DNA from: Mycolicibacter sinensis
GTDB taxonomy: Bacteria > Actinomycetota > Actinomycetes > Mycobacteriales > Mycobacteriaceae
Assembly (NCBI RefSeq): GCF_001667375.1
Contig: NZ_LZIN01000036.1
Coordinates: forward strand, 17,428 to 81,427
Direction of reading: 5' to 3'
Length of the DNA: 64,000 bases
Shown: in pieces, positions 1-7,644 of the stretch
Layout of the letters: each line of letters opens with the position of its first letter
How positions within the stretch are numbered: position 1 is the first letter of the stretch
The notes under the pieces: generated by a model
Told to the model about the DNA's origin: nothing
Database searches by the model: none
The model's input: only the letters and a program-made list of their open reading frames with translations
Program-made: the position numbers and the translations under genes

Positions 1-322
1 GTGGTGTCCGCCCGACGCTGCAACGGCAGTCGGTCTACGGCGGGCAGGCCCAACCACTGGCGCCGCGGTCAGAGTGCAAGACTCAGCGGGACGCCCTTCA
101 ATACGCCTGACAGCAGCAATAATCCGCGTGATCGACGACAGGCCCCGGGGCGCGCGTTCGCCCCTCGGAGCCGATACCCGCACGGGAACAGTATGACTGC
201 CGCCCTGTCCAGGAGTGTGTCGCTGCTCCCACTGACCGGGAGCAGCCATCGACACCCCGGACCCAACGGGGGCACCCTAGTGGACATCACCAACGTCAGA
301 GGTCACGGATGGAAAGTTTGCG
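1..322. other. Intergenic stretch upstream of the kshA-like gene
   Basis: I see no convincing gene here. Short open frames exist on both strands, but they have arginine/serine-rich, non-protein-like composition and no ribosome binding site. The only clear structure is the hairpin at 222-246. The promoter of the downstream steroid operon presumably lies between that hairpin and 323, but I cannot assign a -10 or -35 box. Confidence 0.4.
222..246. terminator. Perfect 9-bp hairpin upstream of the steroid operon
   Basis: GCTGCTCCC at 222-230 pairs perfectly with GGGAGCAGC at 238-246 around a 7-nt loop. There is no U-tract, which is usual for mycobacterial terminators. It could end transcription entering from the left, or serve as an operator for the kshA-like operon starting 76 nt downstream. 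Confidence 0.4.
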
Positions 323-1483
323 ATGAACTCGATCGATGAGTCACGTGATGACTCAACAACATTCAGAGGTATCGAAGCGGATAATGCGCCGACACGATTC
401 GCTAGGGGCTGGCACTGTCTCGGCTTGGCGAATGCCTTCCGGGACGGCAAGCCGCACCGAGTCGATGCGTTCGGGGCCACCCTGGTCGTCTTCGCGTCCC
501 AGTCCGACGGCGAACTCCACGTGCTCGACGGGTACTGCCGGCACATGGGCGGCAACCTCACCAGGGGAACCATCAAGGACGATTCCATTGCCTGCCCCTT
601 TCATGATTGGCGCTGGGGTGGCGACGGCAAATGCACCGAGATCCCATACGCGCGTCGAGTTCCTCGGGTAGCCCGTACCCAATCGTGGCCGACCCTGGAA
701 CGTAACGGACAGCTGTTCATCTGGCACGACCCGCAGGGCAGCAAGCCAACTGGCGACGTGACGATCCCGGCCATCGAGGGGTACGGCACACCGGAGTGGA
801 CCGACTGGACCTGGAACTCCCTGCTGGTCGAGAACGCGAACTGCCGGGAGATAGTCGACAACGTCGTGGACATGGCGCACTTCTTCTATGTGCACTATTC
901 GTTTCCGCGGTACTTCAAGAACGTCTTCGAAGGCCACGTGGCCACCCAGTACATGGAATCGACTGCACGCGAAGACATCGTGACGGGGACCAACTACGGT
1001 GATCCGAACTCGACGCTTCGGTCGGACGCCTCCTATTACGGACCGTCATACATGATCGACAAGCTTTGGATCGAGGCCCACGGCGGCGTCGTAGAGACGG
1101 TGCTGATCAACTGTCACTACCCGGTGACCCCGAACTCATTCGTGTTGCAGTACGGGGCCATGGTCAAGAAGCCGGAGGCCGTCAGCGATGAAGCCGCGGG
1201 CCAGATGGCAGCGCAGTTCGCCGAGGGAGTCGAGCTCGGATTCAAGCAGGACATCGAGATCTGGAAACACAAGACCCGGATCGACAATCCACTCCTCACT
1301 GAAGAGGACGGCCCGGTGTATCAGTTGCGGCGCTGGTACGAGCAGTTCTATGTCGATGTCGAGGACGTAGCCCAAGACATGGTCAACCGCTTCGAGTTCG
1401 AGGTCGACACCGAACGTGCCGTCACGAGCTGGAAGGCCGAGGTTGCCGCGAACCTGACGAAGGCAGCGGAAGCAAACGCCTGA
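323..1483 (+). CDS. kshA: Rieske oxygenase, 3-ketosteroid 9-alpha-hydroxylase oxygenase component (KshA-like)
   Basis: This 386-residue protein is the terminal oxygenase type that hydroxylates 3-ketosteroids at C9, so that together with delta-1 dehydrogenation ring B opens. The Rieske cluster ligands are visible as C72-x-H74 and C91-x2-H94. The mononuclear iron site follows as D183..H186-x4-H191, with the third ligand probably D310 in a GFKQDIEIW stretch that is typical of KshA. Length fits the family. The ATG at 323 follows GGATGGAAAG. It heads an operon with HsaA-, HsaC- and dehydrogenase-like genes, which supports a steroid-ring role. It needs a KshB-type reductase, which is not encoded in this window. 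It is probably an extra paralogue of the core KshA, so the real substrate may differ (bile-acid or C19 steroid). Confidence 0.85.
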   Translation: MNSIDESRDDSTTFRGIEADNAPTRFARGWHCLGLANAFRDGKPHRVDAFGATLVVFASQSDGELHVLDGYCRHMGGNLTRGTIKDDSIACPFHDWRWGGDGKCTEIPYARRVPRVARTQSWPTLERNGQLFIWHDPQGSKPTGDVTIPAIEGYGTPEWTDWTWNSLLVENANCREIVDNVVDMAHFFYVHYSFPRYFKNVFEGHVATQYMESTAREDIVTGTNYGDPNSTLRSDASYYGPSYMIDKLWIEAHGGVVETVLINCHYPVTPNSFVLQYGAMVKKPEAVSDEAAGQMAAQFAEGVELGFKQDIEIWKHKTRIDNPLLTEEDGPVYQLRRWYEQFYVDVEDVAQDMVNRFEFEVDTERAVTSWKAEVAANLTKAAEANA

Positions 1484-1528
1484 AGCGCTTCTTCACCCAA
1501 TCGATCCCTGCACGCGAAAAGGAAGACC

Positions 1529-2710
1529 ATGGCAAACCAAGTCCTCGACAACATCATGCGGATCGCAGACGAGATCCGCGGGCAGGCCGCCGAGGCCGAA
1601 CGACTCGGCCGCCTGCCGGATGAGACCGCGAAGCTGCTGAAAGCAGCCGGTCCGATCAAGCTACTGCAGTCGAAACGCTACGGCGGCTACGAGGCGCACC
1701 CCCGCGACTTCGCCGAGACCGTGATGGCAATTGCCGCATCGGACGGTGCCTCCGGATGGATCTCGGGAGTTGTTGGGGTGCATCCGTGGCAGTTGGCGTT
1801 CGCCGATCCCAAGGTGCAAGAGGAGGTGCTGGGAGAAGACAACAACACCTGGATGGCTTCACCGTATGCGCCCACCGGTATTGCGGTGCCGACCGATAGC
1901 GGCTACGTGTTCAACGGTCGCTGGCAATTCAGCTCCGGCACCGATCATTGCGACTGGATCTTTCTGGGCGCCATGCTCGGAAACGCGGACGGCGGCATCG
2001 CGAACCCGCCGACCATGCTGCACATGATCCTGCCGCGCGACGATTACCAGATCGTCGAAGACTCGTGGAACGTTGTCGGATTGAAGGGAACCGGGTCCAA
2101 GGACATCATTGTGCGCGATGTCTTCGTGCCCTCCTACCGGGTGATGAATGGCGACCAGGTGATCGACGGAACCACCCAAAAGGAGGCGGGGGTCAGCGAG
2201 ACGTTGTACCGCCTCCCATGGTCGCACATGTTCCCACTGGGCATTACTTCGGCGGTGATCGGTATCGCCGAGGGTGCGCTGGCCGCGCACCTCGACTACC
2301 AGCGCGACCGCGTCGGTGCGCAGGGCACTGCGATCAAGGATGACCCTTACGTGCTGTATGCGATCAGCGAGGCAGCCGCCGATATCAATGCCGCACGGCA
2401 GGAGCTGCTGGCCAACGCCGACGCAATCTGGGACATCGTCGACTCCGGTAACGAGGTGTCGTTCGAGCGGCGCGCGGTCGGTCGGCGTACCCAGGTACGC
2501 GCCGCGTGGCGGGCGGTGATGGCGGTAGACCAGATTTTCGCGCGATCCGGAGGTAACGCGTTGCGCCTCGACAGCCCGCTGCAGCGATTCTGGCGTGACG
2601 CGCATGCCGGGCTCAACCACGCGATCCATGTGCCGAGCACCGTGTTTCATGGCACCGCGCTGGCATCGCTGGGTCTCGAACCTGCCGAACCGCTGCGGAA
2701 GATGATCTGA
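1529..2710 (+). CDS. hsaA: HsaA-like flavin-dependent monooxygenase (acyl-CoA dehydrogenase fold)
   Basis: This 393-residue protein belongs to the group of two-component monooxygenases with an acyl-CoA dehydrogenase fold. HsaA hydroxylates the phenolic ring A of 3-HSA to a catechol using reduced flavin from HsaB. Shared features with HsaA as I remember it include the RLPDET start of the N-terminal helical domain, an FSSGTDH flavin-domain motif at 134-140, a VVGLKGTGS segment and RFWRDAHAG at 353-361 near the catalytic histidine. It sits 45 nt after the kshA-like gene and 3 nt before the extradiol dioxygenase gene, the expected pathway order. No flavin reductase is present in the window. Overall similarity looks like a paralogue rather than the orthologue of HsaA. 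Confidence 0.8.
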   Translation: MANQVLDNIMRIADEIRGQAAEAERLGRLPDETAKLLKAAGPIKLLQSKRYGGYEAHPRDFAETVMAIAASDGASGWISGVVGVHPWQLAFADPKVQEEVLGEDNNTWMASPYAPTGIAVPTDSGYVFNGRWQFSSGTDHCDWIFLGAMLGNADGGIANPPTMLHMILPRDDYQIVEDSWNVVGLKGTGSKDIIVRDVFVPSYRVMNGDQVIDGTTQKEAGVSETLYRLPWSHMFPLGITSAVIGIAEGALAAHLDYQRDRVGAQGTAIKDDPYVLYAISEAAADINAARQELLANADAIWDIVDSGNEVSFERRAVGRRTQVRAAWRAVMAVDQIFARSGGNALRLDSPLQRFWRDAHAGLNHAIHVPSTVFHGTALASLGLEPAEPLRKMI

Positions 2711-2713
2711 GTT

Positions 2714-3619
2714 ATGAGCGAGGTCAAGAACCTGGGCTACATCACCATCCGAACCCCAAATATGGTTGGCTGGCGCAGCTTGGCTCTGGACGTACTCGGG
2801 TTCGCTGAGGGGCACGGCCCGAACCCGGATGCGTTGTACTTGCGAATGGACGAGCGGGCCGCACGCATCGTGGTACTGCCCGGTGAGATCGACCAAGTGG
2901 TCAATATCGGCTGGGAGGTTCGCGACGGCCCGGCATTGCGGCGGCTGCGTGAATGTCTGGAAGCCGCCGGAGTTGCGGTGACGCCGCTGTCCCTGAAAGA
3001 TGCTGACTCGCGTCGCGTTGAGGATGCGATCTCATTCACCGATCCGACTGGAGCCCCCCTGGAGGCCTTCTGCGGGCCGATACTGGACCACAGCCCGGTG
3101 ATCACCCCGCATGGCGCGAAGTTCATCACCGGGAGTCAAGGTCTCGGTCACGTGGTCCTGCCCACCACCGATGTGGGCGGTGCATTCACGTTCTACACCG
3201 AGGTGCTGGGCTTTCTTCCTCGCGGGGCAATGCGCCTGCCGGCGCCGCCGGAGTTGGGCCCAATGCGGATCCGGTTCCTCGGGATCAACCAGCGTCACCA
3301 CAGCCTGGCCCTGTGCCCTACACCGCATGGGGGCGCTCCGGGACTGATCCACATCATGGTGGAAGTCGACTCGCTCGACGCTGTAGGCCAAGCGTTGGAT
3401 CGTGTGAAAAACGCAGGATTGTCGCTGTCTTCGACCCTCGGCAGGCATACCAACGACAAGATGGTCTCCTTCTATGTGCGGGCGCCCGGCGGTTGGGACA
3501 TCGAGTTCGGTACCGAGGGAATGAAGGTCGACGAATCCGTCTATACCGCGGAGGAGATCACCGCGGACAGCTACTGGGGACATGACTGGTCCGGCAGCCA
3601 ACCGCTGGCGGCGATGTGA
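2714..3619 (+). CDS. hsaC: HsaC-like type I extradiol catechol dioxygenase
   Basis: This 301-residue two-domain VOC-fold dioxygenase is predicted to cleave the catechol made by the HsaA-like enzyme by meta (4,5-) cleavage. The iron triad is H146, H213 and E264. A second-shell histidine lies in the QRHHSL stretch around 195. The extradiol dioxygenase signature runs from G243 through H245, F253-Y254 and P258 to E264. Length matches HsaC and BphC. The start ATG is only 3 nt after the previous stop, and the gene overlaps the next by 4 nt, so the three are co-transcribed. The role in a steroid-like ring pathway is inferred from these neighbours. Confidence 0.87.
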   Translation: MSEVKNLGYITIRTPNMVGWRSLALDVLGFAEGHGPNPDALYLRMDERAARIVVLPGEIDQVVNIGWEVRDGPALRRLRECLEAAGVAVTPLSLKDADSRRVEDAISFTDPTGAPLEAFCGPILDHSPVITPHGAKFITGSQGLGHVVLPTTDVGGAFTFYTEVLGFLPRGAMRLPAPPELGPMRIRFLGINQRHHSLALCPTPHGGAPGLIHIMVEVDSLDAVGQALDRVKNAGLSLSSTLGRHTNDKMVSFYVRAPGGWDIEFGTEGMKVDESVYTAEEITADSYWGHDWSGSQPLAAM

Positions 3620-5088
3620 ACACGACCGAGATGACCGATGTCTGGCCGGTGCCGGCACGCAGCATTGTGCGATGGGACGAGACCGCTGACGTCGTCGTCG
3701 TCGGCTACGGCATCGCCGGTGTATCGGCTGCGGTGGAGGCCGGTCGCGCCGGGGCCGACGTGTTGGTGCTGGAACGGACCGGCGGGTGGGGAGGCGCGGC
3801 CTCGTTGGCCGGCGGATTCATCTATCTCGGCGGCGGGACCGCGATCCAGCAGGTGTGCGGCTTCGAAGATTCAGCGGAGAACATGGCCGCCTACCTGTGC
3901 GCGGCGATGGGACCGGGAGCCGACGAAACGCGCATCGCGGACTACTGCGCGGGCAGCGTCGCGCACTTCGAGTGGCTGGTCGGTTGCGGGGTTCGCTTCA
4001 AGCCGAGCTTCTATGCCGAGCCGGGCTGGGAACCGCCAAGAGATGACGGCCTGATGTACACAGGCGGTGAAAACGCCCATCCGTTCAACGAGGTCGCCGT
4101 CCCAGCGCCCCGCGGTCACGTGCCACAGATGGACAACAAGCGAACCGGCGAACGCGGCGGCGGCTACATGTTGATGAAACCGTTGGTGGACACCGCGACT
4201 GCGCTCGGCGTCCGCGCGTCCTACAACATGCGGGTCCGCAACCTCATCGTTGCCGCCGACGGACGCGTCGTGGGCGTAAGGGCGCGACAATTCGGCAAGA
4301 CCGTGGCCATGCGGGCCCGTCGCGGCGTCGTGCTGGCAAGCGGCAGCTTTGCATACAACGATTCGATGGTCACCCGATATGCTCCTCGCCTGGCCGGACG
4401 CCCAGCCGCCTCCATCGAGGAGCACGACGGGGTGGCCATCCGGATGGCGCAGGCTGTAGGCGCGGACCTGGCCCACATGGACGCCACCGAAGTAGCCTTC
4501 TTCGCCGACCCGCAGCTGCTGGTGCGCGGCATCCTGATCAATGGTCGCGGCCAGCGTTACGTTGCCGAAGACACCTACCCGGGCCGAATCGGGCAGCTCA
4601 CCTTGTATCACCAAGACGACAAGGCCTATCTGGTGATTGACGCCGACGCCCACGAACAGGCGATGGCGGCCCGATCAGCGACTCCAGAGTTGTTGCGTCC
4701 ACCGACGTGGGTCTGTGAGAGTGTGGCCGATCTGGAGCAGGAGATCGGATTGCCGATCGGCACGCTGCAAGCCACCGTCGCCGCCTACAACCAGGCGGCG
4801 GAGGCCGGTGGAGATACGGTGTTGCACAAGAAAGCGCAGTGGCTCAAGCCGATCGGAACCCCGGTCGGTGCCATCGACCTACGCGGCAGCACCGGAGGAT
4901 TCACTCTCGGCGGCCTGTCCACCACTCTGCACAGCCAGGTGCTGCACGTCAGCGGCGAACCGATCCCGGGGCTGTTCGCCGCGGGACGGGCGACGTCCGG
5001 ACTGGCCGCCTGGGGATACGCCCGCGGTGTTTCCCTGGGTGACGGAAGCTTCTACGGGCGACGAGCCGGTCGCCGGGCGGCAGCCTAG
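3616..5088 (+). CDS. FAD-dependent ketosteroid-dehydrogenase-like flavoprotein (Rv0785-type)
   Basis: This 490-residue flavoprotein belongs to the fumarate reductase/KstD superfamily. It has a dinucleotide-binding GYGIAG at 30-35 after a VVVV beta strand, a GGWGGAASLAGG flavin segment near 56-67, and a C-terminal GLFAAGRATSGLAAWGYA loop that closes over FAD. It is shorter than true KstD and lacks its typical NDYAGAG end, so I expect a delta-4 (5-alpha) or other steroid double-bond reaction rather than delta-1 dehydrogenation. The GTG start at 3616 overlaps the hsaC-like stop by 4 nt. The exact reaction is open. Confidence 0.7.
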   Translation: MNTTEMTDVWPVPARSIVRWDETADVVVVGYGIAGVSAAVEAGRAGADVLVLERTGGWGGAASLAGGFIYLGGGTAIQQVCGFEDSAENMAAYLCAAMGPGADETRIADYCAGSVAHFEWLVGCGVRFKPSFYAEPGWEPPRDDGLMYTGGENAHPFNEVAVPAPRGHVPQMDNKRTGERGGGYMLMKPLVDTATALGVRASYNMRVRNLIVAADGRVVGVRARQFGKTVAMRARRGVVLASGSFAYNDSMVTRYAPRLAGRPAASIEEHDGVAIRMAQAVGADLAHMDATEVAFFADPQLLVRGILINGRGQRYVAEDTYPGRIGQLTLYHQDDKAYLVIDADAHEQAMAARSATPELLRPPTWVCESVADLEQEIGLPIGTLQATVAAYNQAAEAGGDTVLHKKAQWLKPIGTPVGAIDLRGSTGGFTLGGLSTTLHSQVLHVSGEPIPGLFAAGRATSGLAAWGYARGVSLGDGSFYGRRAGRRAAA

Positions 5089-5123
5089 AACAGAACGAAC
5101 ACAACCTATTCAGTGAGGTGTGC

Positions 5124-6032
5124 ATGAGGGCTCTATCGATGATCCTGCGGATGGTGTGCGCCGCGGTCTTGGCGCTGGGACTGTGGGGCAGCGGCGCAAC
5201 CGTGGGACCCCCCGGCGTGGCTCGGGCGGCGGCATACGAATCCCTGATGGTGCCGTCGCCGGCAATGGGCCGCGATATCCCGGTCGCCTTCCTGGCCGGC
5301 GGACCGCACTCGGTGTATCTGCTTGATGCTTTTGACGCCGCCCCCGACGTCAGCAATTGGGTGACTGCCGGAAATGCTATGAATACCCTGGCGGGCAAGG
5401 GGATTTCGGTGGTTGCGCCGGCTGGTGGCGCCTACAGCATGTACACCGACTGGGAACGCGACCGCAGCAGACAGTGGGAGACGTTTCTGACCAGCGAATT
5501 GCCGGACTGGCTGGCGGCCAACAAGGGCCTCGCGCCGGGCGGTCACGCCGTCGTGGGCGCCGCACAGGGCGGATACGCGGCGATGACGCTGGCAGAGTTC
5601 CATCCCGGCCGCTTCCGTTACGCGGGTTCCATGTCCGGATTGCTCTATCCCTCGGAAACCACGATGAGCGGTGCGCTCATCACCGGTCTGCAACAGTTCG
5701 GCGGCGCCGACGCCTACGAGATGTGGGGGCCGCCCCAAGCCGGCCGGTGGAAGTGGCATGACCCCTGGCATCATGCGTCTCGACTCGCCGACAACACCAC
5801 CCGGATATGGGTTTTCAGCCCGGCAACACTGACTGCCGAAAACCCGGCCGCCCTGCTCGGCTACCCCGATCAGATCCAGGCCACCAACCGGATGTTCTTC
5901 ACGCAGTACCGGGCTGTCGGCGGCCAATTCGGTCACTTCGATTTCCCGGTCAGCGGCGACCACGGCTGGTCGTCATGGGCCCCGCAACTGTCGGCGATGT
6001 CCGGGGACATCGTCAGCACCATCCGCGGCTAG
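5124..6032 (+). CDS. fbpD: MPT51/FbpD-like secreted antigen-85 family protein, non-catalytic
   Basis: This 302-residue alpha/beta-hydrolase-fold protein has an N-terminal signal peptide ending near ARA-AAY (about residue 36). Its mature part closely resembles MPT51 (FbpD) of M. tuberculosis, with blocks such as MGRDIPVAFLAGGPH and VSNWVTAGNAMNTLAGKG. Mycolyltransferases have GHSMGG at the nucleophile elbow; here residues 145-150 read GAAQGG, so Ala147 replaces the catalytic serine, as in MPT51. It is therefore probably a cell-wall or matrix binding protein rather than an enzyme. ATG 5124 follows GTGAGG; a GTG six bases upstream is an alternative. It is odd to find it directly behind ketosteroid catabolic genes rather than in the fbpA locus, which suggests an additional copy. 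Confidence 0.85.
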   Translation: MRALSMILRMVCAAVLALGLWGSGATVGPPGVARAAAYESLMVPSPAMGRDIPVAFLAGGPHSVYLLDAFDAAPDVSNWVTAGNAMNTLAGKGISVVAPAGGAYSMYTDWERDRSRQWETFLTSELPDWLAANKGLAPGGHAVVGAAQGGYAAMTLAEFHPGRFRYAGSMSGLLYPSETTMSGALITGLQQFGGADAYEMWGPPQAGRWKWHDPWHHASRLADNTTRIWVFSPATLTAENPAALLGYPDQIQATNRMFFTQYRAVGGQFGHFDFPVSGDHGWSSWAPQLSAMSGDIVSTIRG

Positions 6033-6043
6033 TCTCCTCGAGC

Positions 6044-6151
6044 TCAGACCTGCGGGAACCCCGGTGGCGGATAGACGCCCTTCAGTATCCAGGCCCACCA
6101 GTTGTTCGCATATACAAGCTCATCGCTGAGGTCGTAATCCTCTTCATCCAT
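6044..6151 (-). CDS. 35-residue uncharacterised small protein
   Basis: This short ORF starts at ATG 6151 behind a strong GGAGGT site located inside the end of the upstream DUF732 gene, which it overlaps by 8 nt. The peptide begins MDEEDYDLSDE, then has a tryptophan-rich core (ANNWWAWILKG) and ends YPPPGFPQV. An acidic head, an amphipathic aromatic middle and a proline-rich tail look like a designed small protein rather than random translation. It is the last cistron of a four-gene operon of secreted proteins and ends 12 nt from the convergent MPT51-like stop. It has no signal peptide. I do not recognise a family. Confidence 0.6.
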   Translation of the reverse strand: MDEEDYDLSDELVYANNWWAWILKGVYPPPGFPQV

Positions 6152-6530
6152 GGAACACCTCCAAACTCGACGCCGGCGTGTAGTTGGCGGCCGAATTCCT
6201 CAGCTGCCAGATAAGATTCGGACACAGCTCGTTGGCTGCCTGGCTGATCAGATAAGACGACTGGAACTCGTCCACCGTTTGGAAGTCGGCCTTGACCCCG
6301 GCGACGAGCAGGGCGTAACTGCCACCCTGCTCGATCTTGTGGCAGATGCCGTATCCGTAGCCAAGCGCCTCGTCGGCATTGCCAAAGTTGTAGCCGGGCC
6401 GTATGAACACGTTCAACAGATACGCGGTCTCGTCCCAGGCCCGGGTAGCTGGAGCATCGATTACCGAGAAGCTCAGCATGCCCGCCACAGTCAATACCGG
6501 TCCGGCCCACGATTTCTTGCGGCCGCTCAT
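6144..6530 (-). CDS. DUF732 family secreted protein
   Basis: This 128-residue protein has an N-terminal signal sequence ending near PATRA (about residue 29). The mature domain has the DUF732 layout: a GYGICHKIEQGG helix, then AANELCPNL near the C terminus, whose two cysteines probably form a disulfide. DUF732 proteins are small exported mycobacterial proteins of unknown function. The ATG at 6530 overlaps the previous stop by 4 nt, so it is translationally coupled in the CAP / six-Cys / DUF732 / 35-residue operon. A longer upstream frame exists, but its first 51 residues only read through the neighbouring gene. Confidence 0.75.
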   Translation of the reverse strand: MSGRKKSWAGPVLTVAGMLSFSVIDAPATRAWDETAYLLNVFIRPGYNFGNADEALGYGYGICHKIEQGGSYALLVAGVKADFQTVDEFQSSYLISQAANELCPNLIWQLRNSAANYTPASSLEVFHG

Positions 6531-6946
6531 GTTGTGGTCTCCAGTGGACCGAGTGACTGACAGCTGCCCTGGCTGGCGTCCGAATCGGCATCGTTGGAGG
6601 GGCTGATGGAACAACCGCTGCCGGTTACGGTGAGTTTCACACCCGGTTGCGTCGAACCGAGGAAGGCCTTCGCTGGCACCCACGCGTACTTGGTGTCACA
6701 AACCGGGGGGTCCGCAGGTGACGCGACGCAGACTGTGACCTTCACCGGTTGGGCCGTGCCCTTGCACTTGGTCGCCTGAGCTGTCGCGGTGACACCGGTG
6801 GCTCCGCCCGGCAACGTGGTGCGCTGCGGGGGGAACAGCTCGAACAAGCAGTTCTCGACGCTGTGCGCTCGAGCCGGTGCTACTGGCAATACCAGCTGAA
6901 GCCCCAAGGTAGACAGCGCAACTAAGACGTGCAGTGGGCGGATCAT
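6527..6946 (-). CDS. Secreted six-cysteine protein of unknown function
   Basis: This 139-residue protein starts with a clear signal peptide (hydrophobic residues 7-22, cleavage near ARA-HSV at 27-28). The mature part holds six cysteines (C33, C61, C73, C83, C112, C129), consistent with three disulfides, and has a beta-rich, valine/threonine-rich composition. I do not recognise a domain. It overlaps the CAP-like gene upstream and the DUF732 gene downstream by 4 nt each, so the three exported products are made together, divergently from the Mce operon. Confidence 0.7.
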   Translation of the reverse strand: MIRPLHVLVALSTLGLQLVLPVAPARAHSVENCLFELFPPQRTTLPGGATGVTATAQATKCKGTAQPVKVTVCVASPADPPVCDTKYAWVPAKAFLGSTQPGVKLTVTGSGCSISPSNDADSDASQGSCQSLGPLETTT

Positions 6947-7449
6947 TGCGGCATCCCGGGTTGGCCGTATACCGCGACCAACGCCGTGCGGAAGGGGCTA
7001 TTCTCCGACCAGACGCCGATGGCGGTGTTGCTGCAGTCCTGCATGATGGCGCGCGACTCCGGATCGTTCCACCACTGGTTGACGATTGCGATCCCGCTGA
7101 TAGCCACCGACGGGGCTATCGCTATCGTTTCGGCGCTCCTGCCGATGAACCCGCTGTCGCGAGCCCGGTCCGCGGTTGTCGATCCGTCGGAGCCGATGTG
7201 CCCATCGATCTGGTTGTCTCGCACGTCGAAGCTGTGCCGGCGTGCAGCATCGGTCAACCGCGGATCCATCCGAGACTGCACCGGGCAACCGTTGTTCGCC
7301 TGTGCAATGAGAATGTCGTTCAGCACGCTCTTGTTGAGCCGGAGGTTGTCGGCGGTTGCCCCCGCGGCGGTGAACAGCATGGCCGCGACCATTACGAGTG
7401 ACCCACATACAGCGACCGCCAGGCGGGCTCTGCTAGGACTGGCCGCCAT
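6943..7449 (-). CDS. Secreted CAP-superfamily-like protein
   Basis: This 168-residue protein has a signal peptide (residues 1 to about 33, ending ATA-DN). The mature sequence resembles a short CAP/SCP domain: DPRLTDAARRHSFDV, DGHIGSDGST, then AETIA and a VNQWWNDPESRAIM helix, followed by a C-terminal strand. CAP proteins bind sterols or other lipids in many organisms, which would suit a steroid-uptake locus, but that link is inference. ATG 7449 follows a textbook AAGGAGGAACA site; the frame also extends 18 codons upstream without one. It is the first gene of a four-cistron operon divergent from the Mce operon. Confidence 0.7.
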   Translation of the reverse strand: MAASPSRARLAVAVCGSLVMVAAMLFTAAGATADNLRLNKSVLNDILIAQANNGCPVQSRMDPRLTDAARRHSFDVRDNQIDGHIGSDGSTTADRARDSGFIGRSAETIAIAPSVAISGIAIVNQWWNDPESRAIMQDCSNTAIGVWSENSPFRTALVAVYGQPGMPQ

Positions 7450-7644
7450 TGTTCCTCCTTCGGCGTGACGGGCCGGCGCCCGACGATGCCTTGAACCGAC
7501 CACATTGTCGCGGGCGACTGGTCGACGACGGCAACGTATTCCCGGTGAGTGGGAACGGGCCGTCCTCAGCGCGTTGAGCGCTCATAACCTATGCCGGTCG
7601 CGTCAAACCAAGGGTTCGAATCGCAGGGGGAAGGGGAAGACCTA
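7450..7644. promoter_or_regulatory. Divergent promoter region between the secreted-protein and Mce operons
   Basis: The 195-bp gap must carry both promoters. Two small inverted repeats are visible: TTCCC at 7539-7543 with GGGAA at 7551-7555, and AGCGC-GTTGA-GCGCT at 7568-7582. Either could bind one of the IclR regulators encoded nearby. I could not assign -10/-35 boxes, and I saw no KstR-type site here. Confidence 0.4.

Noticed and set aside
1..339. Open frame of 112 codons at the left edge
   Set aside because: Composition is Arg/Ser/Pro-rich and random-looking, with no ribosome site and overlap with the kshA-like start.
6403..6415. TGAACACGTTCA palindrome resembling the KstR operator core
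   Set aside because: It lies inside the coding part of the DUF732 gene, not in a promoter, and one flank lacks the expected T of the KstR consensus.
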